Part shown: positions 1 to 12,495 of the stretch, piece by piece
Numbering within the stretch: the first letter of the stretch is position 1
How the letters are laid out: each line of letters starts with the position of its first letter
NCBI GenBank assembly: GCA_905250115.1
Contig: CAJNOI010000016.1
Span: forward strand, 581,302-645,301
Direction: 5' to 3'
DNA from: Adineta steineri
Lineage: Eukaryota > Rotifera > Eurotatoria > Adinetida > Adinetidae
Length of the DNA stretch: 64,000 bases
Translations under genes and position numbers: made by a program
Notes under the pieces: generated by a model
Databases searched by the model: none
Told to the model about the DNA's origin: nothing
Seen by the model: only the letters and a program-made list of their open reading frames with translations

Positions 1-1
1 A

Positions 2-121
2 TCAGATGATAATCAGAAATTTTATTGTTATAAAACAAAAACATTATTACCAGAATGGTATCATATTGATTTGTTAAATGATAATGATCAAATATTAATT
101 GAGGAATTTAATGAAAAGTAA
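2..121 (+). CDS. 3' end of an unidentified protein-coding gene (partial)
   Basis: An open frame enters from the left window edge and runs 39 codons to a TAA at 119-121. It reads ...NQKFYCYKTKTLLPEWYHI...LIEEFNEK. The composition is typical of a real C-terminus here (A/T-ending codons, mixed polar and aromatic residues), but there is too little to name a family. The upstream exons lie outside the window. Chance openness over 120 nt cannot be excluded. Confidence 0.45.
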   Translation, partial: SDDNQKFYCYKTKTLLPEWYHIDLLNDNDQILIEEFNEK

Positions 122-971
122 TATATTGTTTAAAATTCAACGAGAACCAGTAGTTTGATAAGAAAGATAGAAGATTTATTCCATCGAGAATAGAACTATG
201 TTTAACAGAATTATAAGAGACCATCTATAAAGAACGTTCAGACGCAGTTACTTTAAACGAAATTGATTTTTGAAGAGTTCCGTAGTTCGAAAATAAACTC
301 GGGTGATTAAATCATTCTGGATATAGATGAAACAATTGTGGCATGTATTTCGTCATTTAACGATTTCATTACATCATAAATTCAGGAAATGATCGAGTTC
401 TACTTTCGATAATCAGTTTCAAAAGAGTAATCTGTTAAAGTCGTATGACATCTTAAACGGATGTAGTACTGAGAAAACAGTAAATATTTATTAGATGCGA
501 TAGTAGAGAGAGTTATCTATTGAAACATAGAGAATGGGACAATACATATATTGATTTTCTTATTCTATCTGCGAGAAAAAAAGATTAGTGAAATTTTATC
601 TCACATGTTTAACATTGATTTCATTTCGTAATTATATAACAATATTTCTTCTAATATTATTTAGTGTACTTTCCAATAAACCCACAGTTTCATCAATACC
701 GATTCAAATTGAATGCTGAAAAAATTCAGCATTACCGACTGAATTCGAATGTTTCAAAAATATACCGAAAAAGAAACAATTAAATGCATTTGTTACAAAT
801 CGATCATTTATCATTACGAATAAACATTCAATACCAAATGATTTCTATCAACAATGGGAAGAAGGAAAAATGCATAAAAATACAAATAATTGTCGAATGA
901 TATTCTAATAAATAATCATTTGTGTTAACAAGAAGAATTTTTTAATTGAATTCTTTTCTAGATCATAAAAC
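122..971. other. Intergenic stretch with decayed coding-like pieces
   Basis: No intact gene is seen. Around 314-372 the plus strand reads ILDIDETIVACISSFNDFIT, which superficially resembles the nucleophile motif of HAD-type CTD phosphatases, but stops follow at once and the match does not extend convincingly. At 730-908 there is an AG-preceded open stretch ending in TAA (see separate entry). The rest is AT-rich without recognisable structure. A degenerate pseudogene is possible but not shown. Confidence 0.3.
730..908 (+). pseudogene. Possible orphan terminal exon or pseudogene fragment
   Basis: After an AG acceptor at 728-729 the frame stays open for 59 codons to TAA at 906-908. It contains TEFECFKNIPKKKQLNAFVT followed by ...PNDFYQQWEEGKMHKN...CRMIF. 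The composition looks protein-like, but no upstream exon with a matching donor was found, and the region between it and the gene tail at 2-121 is full of stops. It could be the last exon of a decayed gene or a chance frame. No family recognised. Confidence 0.25.
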
Positions 972-2006
972 ATGTTTTTTCGTGATAAAGTAGCTAAAGT
1001 ATCTTTAAGAGATATGCTCGAAATTCAAGAACGTCTTGGAACGAAAAAGTAAAAACTCTCTTAATAATTTAAAATATTTAAACATTATGAAATATTTAGT
1101 TTTACAAAAGCCTTACAAAAAGAAGCAGAAGAAAATGATAATGATGACGATGATGATAATAATGAACAATTCGCGCGTAAGACTCAAACATCAACAACTA
1201 TAAAAAAACCAATATCTACTGAACGAACATCAAAACTCGAGTAAATATTATAAATTGATTTATTTTTTTTTTCAAATAAATTTAATTGATAAAATAGACC
1301 ATTGGAAATATCATCAAAACGACAACCAGCAAAAAAAGATCAAATTCCTGTTCATTTGCGTGGCAGACGAAAACTTATTGATCCACGTTTTAATGAACAA
1401 TTTGGGGATTATGATGCTAAAGAATTTCGACAATCCTATCATTTTATTACTGATATGAGACGAAAAGAATTAAATGTAAATCAATTGATTTCTAATTTCG
1501 TATGTTACAAAAATTGTATTTAATTAACTTTAGGATCTTAGAAAACAATTGAAAACATCTGAAGATCCAACAGAAAAAATGAAATTAAAAGCAGTTATTA
1601 ATCGTCTTGTATGTTTCTTTTTGAAAACTTTATTTTGTACTATAAATTATTTATGTAAATAGAAATCTCAAGTGAAAAATGTTGATGATTTAGATCGTGT
1701 TGAAAAAGTTTCGAAAGAAATTGAACAAAAAAGTGAAAAACTTGCGAATAGTGGTGAATCTACACCATATATAACAAAAGGTGAGAGAAGAATCTTTCTT
1801 AATAAATTTTTCATAAATAAAATTTCTGTTTTTTTTCATATTTAATAGAAGTTCGAAAAGTAATGAAATTAGCAACAACATATACAGATTTGAAAAATAC
1901 AGGACGAATCGATGCTTATTTAAGTAAAAAACGTAAACGTTTAGCAAGTAAAACAAAGAAACAAATGCCAACACGACGTGTTAACGATGATGACGACGAA
2001 GATTAA
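972..2006 (+). CDS. RRP36: rRNA-processing protein RRP36 homologue
   Basis: RRP36 is a nucleolar factor of the early pre-rRNA processing machinery (sites A0-A2, 40S maturation). Six exons join in frame: 972-1048, 1100-1240, 1298-1475, 1534-1608, 1663-1780 and 1849-2006, all GT-AG with introns of 51-68 bp, giving 248 aa. Conserved landmarks are the N-terminal SLRDMLEIQERLGTK block, the PLEISSKR segment, and the signature RKLIDPRFNEQFGDYDAKEF followed by YHFITDMRRKEL. The C-terminus, LKNTGRIDAYLSKKRKRLAS, matches the family's basic tail. The start is the first ATG in frame with the conserved block. The protein ends in an acidic DDDDED tail. It is convergent with the sorbitol dehydrogenase gene, 310 bp away. 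Confidence 0.92.
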
Positions 2007-2316
2007 TTTTTTCCGAATATTTCATTGTTATATTGTAAGAGATTTTCTTGTTTTTGATGAATTAATTATATTCAACATCATCAAATATGATACACACATC
2101 TCTTTTAACTTCAAGGAGAAAAAGAATATTCTTCGAATTATATGAAAATTAATTTATCACATAGAGGTTAGCGTTTATCATAAAATTTTTATTTGTTAAG
2201 TAAATTTCATGCTTATCGATACTATCTATATTTTCCTGCTAAATATAAAACGAACAGTATCTATCTAAAAATCAATGTGTTTAAATAAAAAAAATATCAA
2301 AGTCAAGATTTGTTCA
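2007..2316. other. Convergent 3' intergenic region
   Basis: These 310 bp separate the stop codons of RRP36 (+) and sorbitol dehydrogenase (-). They are AT-rich and hold both 3' UTRs. An AATAAA-type signal on the minus strand lies near 2186-2194. No other gene is seen. Confidence 0.6.
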
Positions 2317-3877
2317 CTAATGTTGAACTTCATTTCCACATTGGATCTAAAATAATACGGAAATTTAGTAAGATAATAAAACTATTTTGATGAAAAGAAA
2401 ATTATACATACCATTACTTTAATGGCTTGTCCACTTTCAGCCATTTCAAAAGCTTGAACAGATTCATTAATTTTAAATCGATGTGTAATCAATGGTTTAA
2501 CATCAATTCGACCAGATGCAATTAAACTTAATGCAGCTGGATAACAATTTGCATAACGAAACACACCACGAATATCAATTTCACGAACAGCAGCATTTAC
2601 AATAGGTAATGATGCTAGTGGACGTCCAAGACCGACAAGAACTACAACACCACCGGATATTGTGCCCTATATATAATATAATGTCATATTTTATTTCATT
2701 TTACCGAAAAATTACTAACATAGAATGTTGTTTGAATGGATGATTCAGCACCTGAACATTCAATTGAAATATCTGGCATACATCCAAGTGTTTCAATAAC
2801 AATTTGAGCTGTTTTTTGTGCATCTTTATCAGCAAGAATAACATGACTAGCTCCAATCTTTTTTGCAAAATCAAGTCGAGATTGACTAATATCTATTGAT
2901 TAAATAAATATAATATATAGTAAAATTAAAAATTCTTATTAAAAAACATACCAGTCATAATAACTGTATCAGCACCCATTGCTTTGGCTGCCAGCATACT
3001 GACAAGACCGATGGGTCCTTTAGATATTTATAAAGATTATATTGAATAGATTTTTATTATTCAATATTACCAGCTCCAGTAATCAATACTTTTGATCCAA
3101 TTGTAACACCAGCTCGACGACATGCATGTACACCAACACTTAATGGTTCACAAAATGCACCTTCTTCATAGCTAACATGATCTGGTAATCTATGAGAAAA
3201 TCATGTGTTTTTTGAAAATAAATTATTTAATTTTACTTGAAACAAAAATCAGCAGCATGAGTATGATAACGTGCAATGCTTCCATGAACAGGTGGTGTTG
3301 CAAGAAAAACAACATCAGGACAAAGATTATAACGACCAGTTTTACAAAAATCACATCGGCGACAAGGTACACCAGGTTCAATTGTAACACGATCACCTAA
3401 GAAATAAATATATTATTTAAAAGATAATTTAAATGTGTTACCTTCTTTAAGATTCTTGACATTTGGTCCAACTTTAATAACTTTGCCGGAACTTTCATGA
3501 CCAAGAACCATGGGAGCGCGAACGATAAAATCCCCTATAGCTCCCCATTTCTACGATATAATTAGAATTTTCATTTGTGTTAAAATAGAGAGAAATTTAA
3601 TATTATACCCAATAATGTACATCACTACCACAGATGCCAACACTTTGCATTTCAATTAATACCTCTATAAAATCGTTTTATGTTTAATAAAAAACTATCA
3701 TCTAATGATAATTAACTATATTACCTCCATCCTTTGGTTCACTGACTGGAAAAGGTTCCTTGAAAGAGAAATGATAAAATGAGAATGAGAATTTTCAATT
3801 ATTTAAGATCATACTAAACGAAGATCGTCAATTTTGTGAAGAACTAGGGCAATATTTTCATCAAGTGTTGAAGTCAT
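2317..3877 (-). CDS. SORD: Sorbitol (L-iditol 2-) dehydrogenase, zinc MDR family
   Basis: Oxidises sorbitol to fructose with NAD+ (polyol pathway, cytosolic). Ten exons on the minus strand: 3877-3815, 3758-3725, 3664-3609, 3550-3442, 3396-3237, 3189-3071, 3017-2952, 2892-2720, 2666-2412 and 2346-2317. They total 354 aa, the usual family length. Catalytic zinc residues fall at the animal SORD positions: Cys44 in [11 protein letters not shown], and His69/Glu70 in VLGHES. The Rossmann motif GAGPIGLV follows, and the C-terminal [15 protein letters not shown] and VKPLITHRF blocks are diagnostic. A full four-cysteine structural zinc site is present (C99, C102, C105, C113 in [16 protein letters not shown]), which vertebrate SORD has partly lost. 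The gene is divergent from RPL19 with a 639-bp shared upstream region. Confidence 0.94.
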
Positions 3878-4516
3878 GTTAATCTATTAGCTGTAATATA
3901 TCTTTACTTTATCGGTGATGCGTCGGTGTGTGTGTCCGTTTATATCTATATGCGAAATTATATACGGTAACGCAAAAAAGAGAAAAAAGAAAAGGGTAAA
4001 CGAGGGTGCAATGATAAGGAGCTCTGTCGTAAAAATTGTTTTTGATTATCTTTATCAATAACAATTTATGCAATAGTAAATACTAAAAGTAAAGCAACGT
4101 ATTTAAAATAATCTATTTTAATTTGGCATATTAATTAATAAAAATTTTGAATATATCAAAAATTAAAATTATATTCCTTGATGTTTTTCTTTTCTTTCGT
4201 TCCCGCTCATTACGACAGGTTAATTTTAGACCAATAATAGAAAATTTGCACTCATTTGCACTTGTTTGTTTTTTTCTAAAGAACTAGAATTGATAAATTT
4301 TAATTGAAGTTATAGTAATATATTAAAAAAATAGGAATAAATTATATAAAGATATACTATCGATTTATCCTCCACATTTCTATATATCCATAAAATAATA
4401 TAATGGTGGACCAATGAGAATTTTTGGATAAAACTTCTCTGACGACCCTACTCGAATTTACTAGATAGGCGCTTTTAGAAAAAAAACAATCATCGGAATC
4501 ATCGTTTTAGAATAAA
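3878..4516. promoter_or_regulatory. Shared divergent promoter region of SORD and RPL19
   Basis: The region between the two start codons should hold both promoters. It is AT-rich. The stretch near 4440-4510, just 5' of the RPL19 start, has pyrimidine-rich tracts as expected for a ribosomal-protein leader, but no precise TOP motif or TATA box can be assigned with confidence. Inference from gene layout. Confidence 0.45.
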
Positions 4517-5719
4517 ATGAGGTATATTTATTTGAAAATTTAATATAGAATAATTTTATTTATTCAATATATTTAGTTCGCTCCGAGTACAAAAGCGACT
4601 CGCGTCATCAATTTTAAGTTGTGGCAACAAGAAAATTTGGCTTGATCCTAACGAAGCCAATGAAATTGCCAATGCTAATACCCGTAAGTTGCATCTTCAT
4701 TAGATATAAGAATATTTAGCCCTTCAACAATCATCGATTTTTGATATTTAAAACATTGTTTTACATGTATAACATTAATCGATACACACGAAGGGGATAT
4801 TAACTTTAAATTTCATTTGTCTTATTTTTTTATTGATTTTTATATTGAATCGATAAATAGCAAATATATTGAACAAAAATTATTATATAAATTCTTTTTC
4901 TTCTTCTTATTATTATTATTATTGTTGTTTAGGTCAAAGTGTACGTAAATTAATTAAAGATGGTTTAATTATTAAAAAACCAGTAGCAGTACACTCACGT
5001 TTTCGTACACGTAAAAATAACGAAGCTCGTCGTAAAGGTCGACATATGGGTCATGGTAAACGAAAAGGTACAGCCAATGCCCGTATGCCAACCAAGGTTT
5101 GTTCACCATTAAATCATATTTTGTTTTTGTATTAATTATATTTCTATTTAATTAGATCCTTTGGATTCGTCGTATGCGTGTATTACGTCGTTTATTGAAA
5201 AAATATCGTGCAGCTAAAAAAATCGATCGTCATTTGTAAGTTATATATTTAAAAATGAAGAAAATAAAACTAAATGAATTTAATATTAGATACCATGAAC
5301 TTTACTTGAAATGTAAAGGTAACGTTTTCAAAAACAAACGTGTATTAATGGAATTTATCCATAAGAAGAAAGCTGAAGTACAACGAACCAAAATGCTTTC
5401 CGATCAAGCTGTTGCACGTCGTGAACGTACAAAGGAAAAACGTGTTCGTCGTGAACAACGTATTGCTCAAAAACGTACTGAACTTTTGGGTAAAACTAAT
5501 GAAGATGATGATACAAATGTTGCTGTTCAACAAGCTATTGAACAACAAGCTCAACCAGCTGTTGTTGCTCCAGCTTCACAAGCTCCAAATAAAGAAAAGA
5601 AACAACAAGATAAAAAACAACAAGAAAAAAAACAACCACAAGCTCCAGCTCCAGCTCCAGCTCCAGCAACAGCAACAGCACCAACAAAACAACAACCAAC
5701 ACAACAAAAGAAGAAATAA
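4517..5719 (+). CDS. RPL19: 60S ribosomal protein L19 (eL19) with Ala/Pro/Gln-rich tail
   Basis: Structural protein of the large cytosolic ribosomal subunit. Five exons: 4517-4521, 4577-4683, 4933-5096, 5156-5235 and 5290-5719, giving 261 aa. The first coding exon holds only ATG plus two bases, a layout common in ribosomal protein genes. The core is highly conserved: [59 protein letters not shown] and [13 protein letters not shown]. The family is usually about 190-200 aa. Here the last exon adds a low-complexity extension rich in Q, A, P and K ([14 protein letters not shown], ending KKK). Alternative minus-strand frames through this tail are shadows. Confidence 0.98.
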
Positions 5720-5834
5720 AATCTTAATAAAAGCTGAGCATTGGACACAAATAACATTCAATGTGTCTTTTATCTCGTTTTTTCCATCGTCGTTTTATAT
5801 CGAACGATGTTTTTGATTGCCTTCTGTTTATTAC

Positions 5835-5840
5835 AATAAA
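5835..5840 (+). terminator. Candidate poly(A) signal of RPL19
   Basis: AATAAA followed by a second overlapping A-rich copy, 116 bp after the stop codon. Two other AATAAA hexamers occur closer (5715-5720, overlapping the stop, and 5726-5731). Which is used cannot be told from sequence. Confidence 0.4.
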
Positions 5841-7523
5841 ATAAAAACAAGCAACCGCATATATAATAACAAAAAAATATAGAATATATATTTTATCATC
5901 AAAAAATCAAAATTCATTTTTGCATTTCAAATGTCTACTCAATTAAAAGAATAGCAATGAAAGATTATGTTATTTGTTTAAAGATTCAGTTCAAACAAAT
6001 AATTTCTTAGTTATGTTTCATCAATAATCGCTTTTCTCTTATGTATTTATTTGCACTTTGAGATTAATAATCTTAAACAACATCAATAGATATTTTTCAT
6101 TTCCTACTTATCATATAGTCCGACATATGTCTCGCATTTTTTTTACGATAATAGTATTTAACAGGATGTTGCTACTTATATTCAAAACGAGAATATCAGT
6201 AAAAATTCTCATCAATTTTATTTCTCGTTTCACGAGTATATATATATATATTTACTATACACTATAATTACTATAATAGGTTTACTTAATACGGTTCCAA
6301 TTTTGTCCGTTAATTCATGAATATAATAGCCGACTCATATATATGTATGCTATTGAATAGTTTTATAAACCATTTATAGTATATGATTGTATGAAACAGC
6401 TCATACAAGATATATGACTATAAAGAAAAAAAAAGGAACTATTTAGTAAGTAGAAGACAACAAGTCGTACTCTATTATAAAAATTTTAAATTGAGCAAGA
6501 TTTTCGATAAAAATCTTTCTTTCTTTTTTTTTTTGTTGAAGCAATAAATAAAAAGAATTAGTAATTGTATTTGATAAATCGTACTTGTTCACCTTTGCAT
6601 GGATTCACTCAATTTATCGATTTAACAATAAGATAAAAGTAAATGATTTATTGTATTAGTATGGTTTCTCTTTCTATTCAGAGTGAATCATGTCAACTGT
6701 GTGATGAACTTAATATTCAATTGAAGCTTATATTATTCTCGATAAAAAGGTGATCGAATACATTTAATATTTTAAAAAAATTCATAAAATATAATCTTAA
6801 AAAAAAACGCGAAAATCAATCAATCGAAAAATATTAACAATTAGATTTCTCTCATTCCAAGAAAGAAATTAAACAAGTATTTCAATGATTTGTTAGAGAT
6901 AATGATTATAGCAATGAAAACAATAGGAAGGTCATCTTATTGTTACAATCTCTCTTCATCCTAGACTGAAAGCTTCATTCTCTTTCGAAGGAGACCATGA
7001 TAAATGTTATTGAAATCTTTATCAGTAATGAAATTGAGCTTATATATTATACTATTACTTCTTAGTAATTGTATGCATTGTAGAGAAGGTTTTCAATACA
7101 ACAAAAAACCGTATATTTATGAAGGATAAAGTACTTAAAAAAATAGTAGTTCATATTGAGAGTTCATTTATTCAGTTGATTACATTTTCCAATTGCATAT
7201 TTATATAATTATCATAAATAAACGAAATTTTTCTTCTAATGATACACTTTTAAAAACATAAAAATCATGTCTTTATCTTTAAAAAGAAATATTTGATATA
7301 TAAACAAACTTTATTAATATTACTTTGACATAGTGAAGAAGTATTACAATGTGTCAAACTTTACTATAGATGAACTGTTCAAATAAAGACTTTTCTTCTC
7401 ATTTTTCGTTCTCGCATCGTTTTTAATTGATCGAATGAATGAAAAATATACTAATAACAATTCAAATAAAGTTTCAATATTAGGAAGTTCTCATATATCT
7501 GTATCACATCGATTGGATCATCG

Positions 7524-7605
7524 TCAATGAGAAGTAACTGAATAATCAGCAAAACGAGATTTAGCTTGTTGAGCCTGGATATATGTATGTGCTTGAATTC
7601 TATTG
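7524..7605 (-). other. Candidate minus-strand terminal exon (unassigned)
   Basis: After an AAAG acceptor the minus strand reads NRIQAHTYIQAQQAKSRFAD then YSVTSH and TGA. Composition and codon choice look coding-like and unlike the surrounding low-complexity DNA. No partner exon was found, so this is only a candidate. Confidence 0.25.
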
Positions 7606-10600
7606 CTTTATCAAATTGTTGTAATTGGAGCAGCCCTTGGGATTAAATGAGTAAAATCGTTATTCGTGCTTCTGTTCGATTCGTAATCATACTATGAGTA
7701 TTTAAATATCGAATATCTATATATATATATATATACACGCAAAGCGAGAATGAGAGAGAGAAGAACATTTTACTAAATCTTACATCGTTCCTTGAAAACG
7801 TCCTATACTCTTTTTTTTTCATTTAAATCAGATGTTCGTTTTCTTTATTTTTTGTTCTTGTATTACTTCATCATAGAAAAACTAGATTTCTTTTTTCTTT
7901 TCGTTCAAAGTAAGTTCATCTCTGCCAAGGTCTTTTAAATGGTCAACTACTCTATTATTCTATGATTAGTAGTTAACAAAACAGGAAGAATAAGAGAAAG
8001 TCATATCGATGATGTAAATACGCAAGTAAATATCTAATTAGTACGTTAGAGCAACAATTCTTGTTTCGCGATGATTATGTAAAAAAAAAGAAAAGTTAAA
8101 AATATATATTATTTGTAATTTTTTTTCTTTATGTGTATCTGCTCCGAAAAGGTATATATATATATATACACACGCTCGTTATCGATCGGATGACTAACAA
8201 AAGCAAAAGAAAAGACGGCAGAACAGTCAACCTATATAAGGTCTTCAGTTTCCTTTTTTTTCAAACTACTATTTTGTACACGATTGCTACGTTTTAAACT
8301 TTTTTCCTTGTGTTCTTCTGATGATTTTTTTTCTCCTCCCATTTCTATAGAAGCTGTTATTCTTGTTGATCAGTACCTAAAAGGCGTAGTATATGTTAGT
8401 ATGACAGTCAACGATATATATATATATACGTTCTCCTTTCCTTTTTCTTTTTTTAGTACAGGTATATAAAAAGACTCACATCTCATTTTTTAACGTCAAT
8501 GCGGAAAGAAAACGAATGACGATTACTTTCGTTTTTTTTCCTTTGAAATTTCTGAAAAAAATTGTACAAGACAAATTTGTATATTTACATTTCTTTTTCT
8601 TTCATTTAATCTGATAAATGATGATAAATGACTAACAAGCAAACGAGTGCATATATGTCTACACTGTTTTGTTGTTTTAATCATGTGCACATTACACTAC
8701 TACTACTAAACGATTCTTTTCTCCGGTTTTTTTTCCTTTTTTTTTTTTTATTTTCGCTAACGATGAAAGTATTTCGATTATCTACGTTGTTTGCTTTTCT
8801 TTGACAGTGAAAGGGAATAGAAGAAGAAAAAAAAAAGAATAACAGACAATTGAGAACAGTATCTTGAAAGAGGCAAGGTGACGATGTCATTGTTATACAT
8901 ACATATGAACAATAGAGTGAGAAACAACAGTTAGAAAATGAATAAATATATTTTAGTTCTTTTTATTTAGAATTGTTATTTCTATTGTTTTTTTATTCAA
9001 GGTACTTGGTAAACATACTATAGTGATCATTATTATTACTATTATTATTATTATTATTATTACTTTTTCTTCTTCTTCTTCGTCATCTCAATACAATTCA
9101 AATACATTAATCCAAATTCGTTAAGATTTCCTTGTGATTATTTCGAACAGCGTCAAATTACATACAAGGTGTACACGCGGCACTTACATATATAACATAT
9201 ACACATATACGAGTCGATTGAAACTCATACTTCTCTCTCTCCTTTCTTTACTCTCTCCATACGTGTGCTTAGATCGATCGTTTCGTATTGAAAAAAAAAA
9301 CGAAGAAGAAGAAGACGACGACGACCGACCGACAACGACAGATCAATGAAACTCATTGTCACTGTCATTATTCTCTATTCATCTTTTAACTATTGGAAAA
9401 AAAATTAAAAACAAAAAAGAATAAATTTATCAATTCTTCAAATATATATATTAGAAATCAAATCAGTAAGTTAAAAAGATTGTTTCTTTGCTTTTATGAT
9501 CGTTTTCTTTTTATTACTACTCCATATTTGACTAGTTCATGCGTATTATAACATTCATGTGTGAACAGAAATTCCATATACTTAACGATTTGTCGATTAT
9601 TTTATATCACGATAAACTTTATATTTTTTTCTTTGCAAAAAAAAATAATGATATCATTCATGAGTAAGATAATATGAGAAGAAAAGAATAATAATAACAA
9701 TCATATCAGTATGTTATAATTCTTCTTCTTCTTTTTTAAATTACTTTTCTTTCTTTCTTTCCCTTTCTTGTGGTTATATAAAGTAGTTAAAGAGAGAAAA
9801 AGAGGACAAGGATAGATAATAAAACTTCATCGTTAAGATTTATTTCTCTCATCTATCGTATAGCGGGCAAAAAAACAAGCTTTGCATTTTGTTTTAGAGG
9901 AGCTTGTCTATATTCGAGTACAACATACGTAAGTCACTATTGAAATGTGAGAGAAGAATAACGCCTTTTGTCCATGATTACTGTTAAGAAAAAGAGAGAG
10001 AGATAGAAAGAAAGAAAAATTATCTTTCATGAATTTATGATTGATGTTTTATTACCACCACCCATGCGATATTGAACAGTGGGGATAAACTTTCATATTA
10101 AATGATTAGAAATGCAGACATCAACTGTTCTTCTCTTTTTGCACTTTATCGAATTTAAATGAATCTAAGACACTCGTTTTGCTCTATCGAGTGCGAAAGA
10201 TAACCTCATTGAATATTAGTTCTTTACTTTTTTAGTGCCATATTTGTAAATGATCAATATATATATCACATACATGTGACGAATAGAGACATTCTTTAAC
10301 ATTTTTTTTATGTAAAAAAATAATCACGCGACTTCACTAAGGTGTTATTATTACAAGTATAAAAAAAATAGAAGTGCAGAAAAAGTTGAATTTTATAAAA
10401 ACAAACGAACTCTTTTTTATTTTTCTTCTCGATTAATGGCACTGCATATTTAGGGTATCTTGTAAATTATAAAGAAAGAAATGATAATGATGATGATAAT
10501 AATACTGATCTAACGATCAACTCTAAGTCTATAAGAGATGCTTGATTGAATTCGACTGTCTAAGCTCTATACAAACATGCAGGCATACACACACACATAC

Positions 10601-10606
10601 ACATAT

Positions 10607-10724
10607 TTATATACAGACAGAAAAAGGACAACACCTTGAAGCGTTTGTACATTGACAAGTGGCACAATTGTATTGATCCGCATTTATATGTTTATGCATG
10701 CATCCATGCGCATAAAGATAGATT
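10607..10724 (-). other. Candidate minus-strand terminal exon, cysteine-rich
   Basis: A good pyrimidine-tract acceptor (cttttctttctcttcag on the minus strand) precedes a 39-codon frame containing HGCMHKHINADQYNCATCQC and CCPFSVCI, then TAA. The spacing of D, C..C.C resembles the antistasin-type motif, but a single partial motif is weak evidence. No upstream exon was identified. Confidence 0.22.
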
Positions 10725-12345
10725 CTGAAGAGAAAGAAAAGAAAAGTGAAGTAGATATGTTGTTTGACTTAGTTGACTGTCTGTAGTTGCACTAAATATA
10801 TACTGCAAGCAAATATATACATATATAAATCTCTGTATATATACATATTTATATAAAATTAATATTAATAAATAATATTTTAATAGTAAAAAGCAAGTAA
10901 ATGAAGTTTATCTTTAGATAAATATGAGTTTAAAAATAATGTTAGTATATATATCATTTATATTGATTTTTTAAATATAAGTAATACTTTAAATAAGTCG
11001 TTTATTACTTCTATTTGACCTTGCTATGTATATGTGTAGAACTAAGAAAAAAGAGAACAAAAAAACATAGAATAATATAGAAAGTTGAAGAGAAAGATGA
11101 ATGAGTTAAGTCAATACCAATAGTAATGATATACATAAGAAAAATTTACTATGATAAAGAGCTTTAATAATAAGAATTTATACAATTGGTAAGTAACAAA
11201 AAAAAAAAGATTTACATTTTTATTCTATTTTTTTACAACTTTTGTCAAGTGTATTGAGATAAATAGTGAGTGTATACGACAAGTTTTTCTTTTAAGATAT
11301 CGTAAAAAACCATCTATTGAATAATACTATTGATATTTGAATAGTAGTATATTGCTGTCATTGACAAATCTTATTCAATAAAAAAAACAATATTATCATA
11401 ATATAGATTCTTTTTCTTCTCTTGTCGATTCATACTATAATAATTTTCAACAACTAGAAAATGTCACTTAAAAATAGATTTAATAAAAACAACATAATTG
11501 AATTTTAAATGAAGATAGTGAATCATTCTCTTTTTTCTTCCTAATTGATATGTTCGTGATTCGTATACGGCAAAGAACAAAGTATAAATTTTAATAGCTA
11601 CTATCACTATGTATTCGATCATTTTACACATACCTATATTAGATATCATCATTTATCATATGCTTATTAACGATATAAACTAATAGTATTCAAATGAATT
11701 TATTATACTAATACTAAAAATCCTTTTGAAATAACAAAGAAAAATAACAAAATACGAATATATTTGATGTAATTATTCATAATATAGAGTCATATAATGA
11801 CGAAGGTAATATTAATGATAAAATTATCTATTATATTTGTTTTTTTTTTCGTAATCAAATTTACGATCTATAGATCACTATCTATATAATTATTCGAAAG
11901 AAAGACTTTTTTTCTGTATATAATTTTCATTTGCTGACTAATTTCTAGAAAAAATTCTAAAACGGAAGTATGACATATGAAGAAAATAAGGGAGTAGAGA
12001 GTGTATGCATATAAATGATATCGATGTCGACATAAACCACAAAAAATATATATATGATTCTTTATTATTATGTTTGTTTTTTCTTTTCATTTTTCTATAC
12101 ATAAAAAAAGAAATAATCGTATAGATTTTTTTATTTTTGTTTCGATCCATTCATGCATATCAATTAAATATAGAGAAAAATATGTTTTGAGAGTAATATT
12201 CTAAAAGAAAAAAACTTTCGATTAGAACAAAATTATTGAAAAGGTTATCAATACAATCTCATTGTCTTCTTGTCTATATGTGTTCATATTGGAGCGTGCC
12301 ATATCTCTTTCTATAGAGTTAGAACAAAGAAAAATGAAGTAAAGG

Positions 12346-12495
12346 TTAAACACAAGACATTTGAATGGTAATAGTAAATATGCCATCGACAGCATAACCA
12401 TCACCATCAACACTAACCACTTGATCATGTTGTGGCAATGATGATAGTGAAGACGAATCATTCAAATGAATTTCTTCTTTTTCTTTCTCTCTCTT
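12346..12495 (-). other. Candidate minus-strand terminal coding segment
   Basis: The minus strand is open for 49 codons and reads EEIHLNDSSSLSSLPQHDQV followed by VSVDGDGYAVDGIFTITIQMSCV and TAA. It resembles a soluble C-terminus more than noise, but the upstream side is purine-rich without a convincing acceptor, and no neighbouring exon was located. Confidence 0.22.

Noticed and set aside
5345-5816. Minus- and plus-strand frames overlapping the RPL19 last exon (Cys/Phe-rich and Asn/Leu-rich)
   Set aside because: Alternative frames of the low-complexity RPL19 tail; the RPL19 frame is conserved and explains the sequence.
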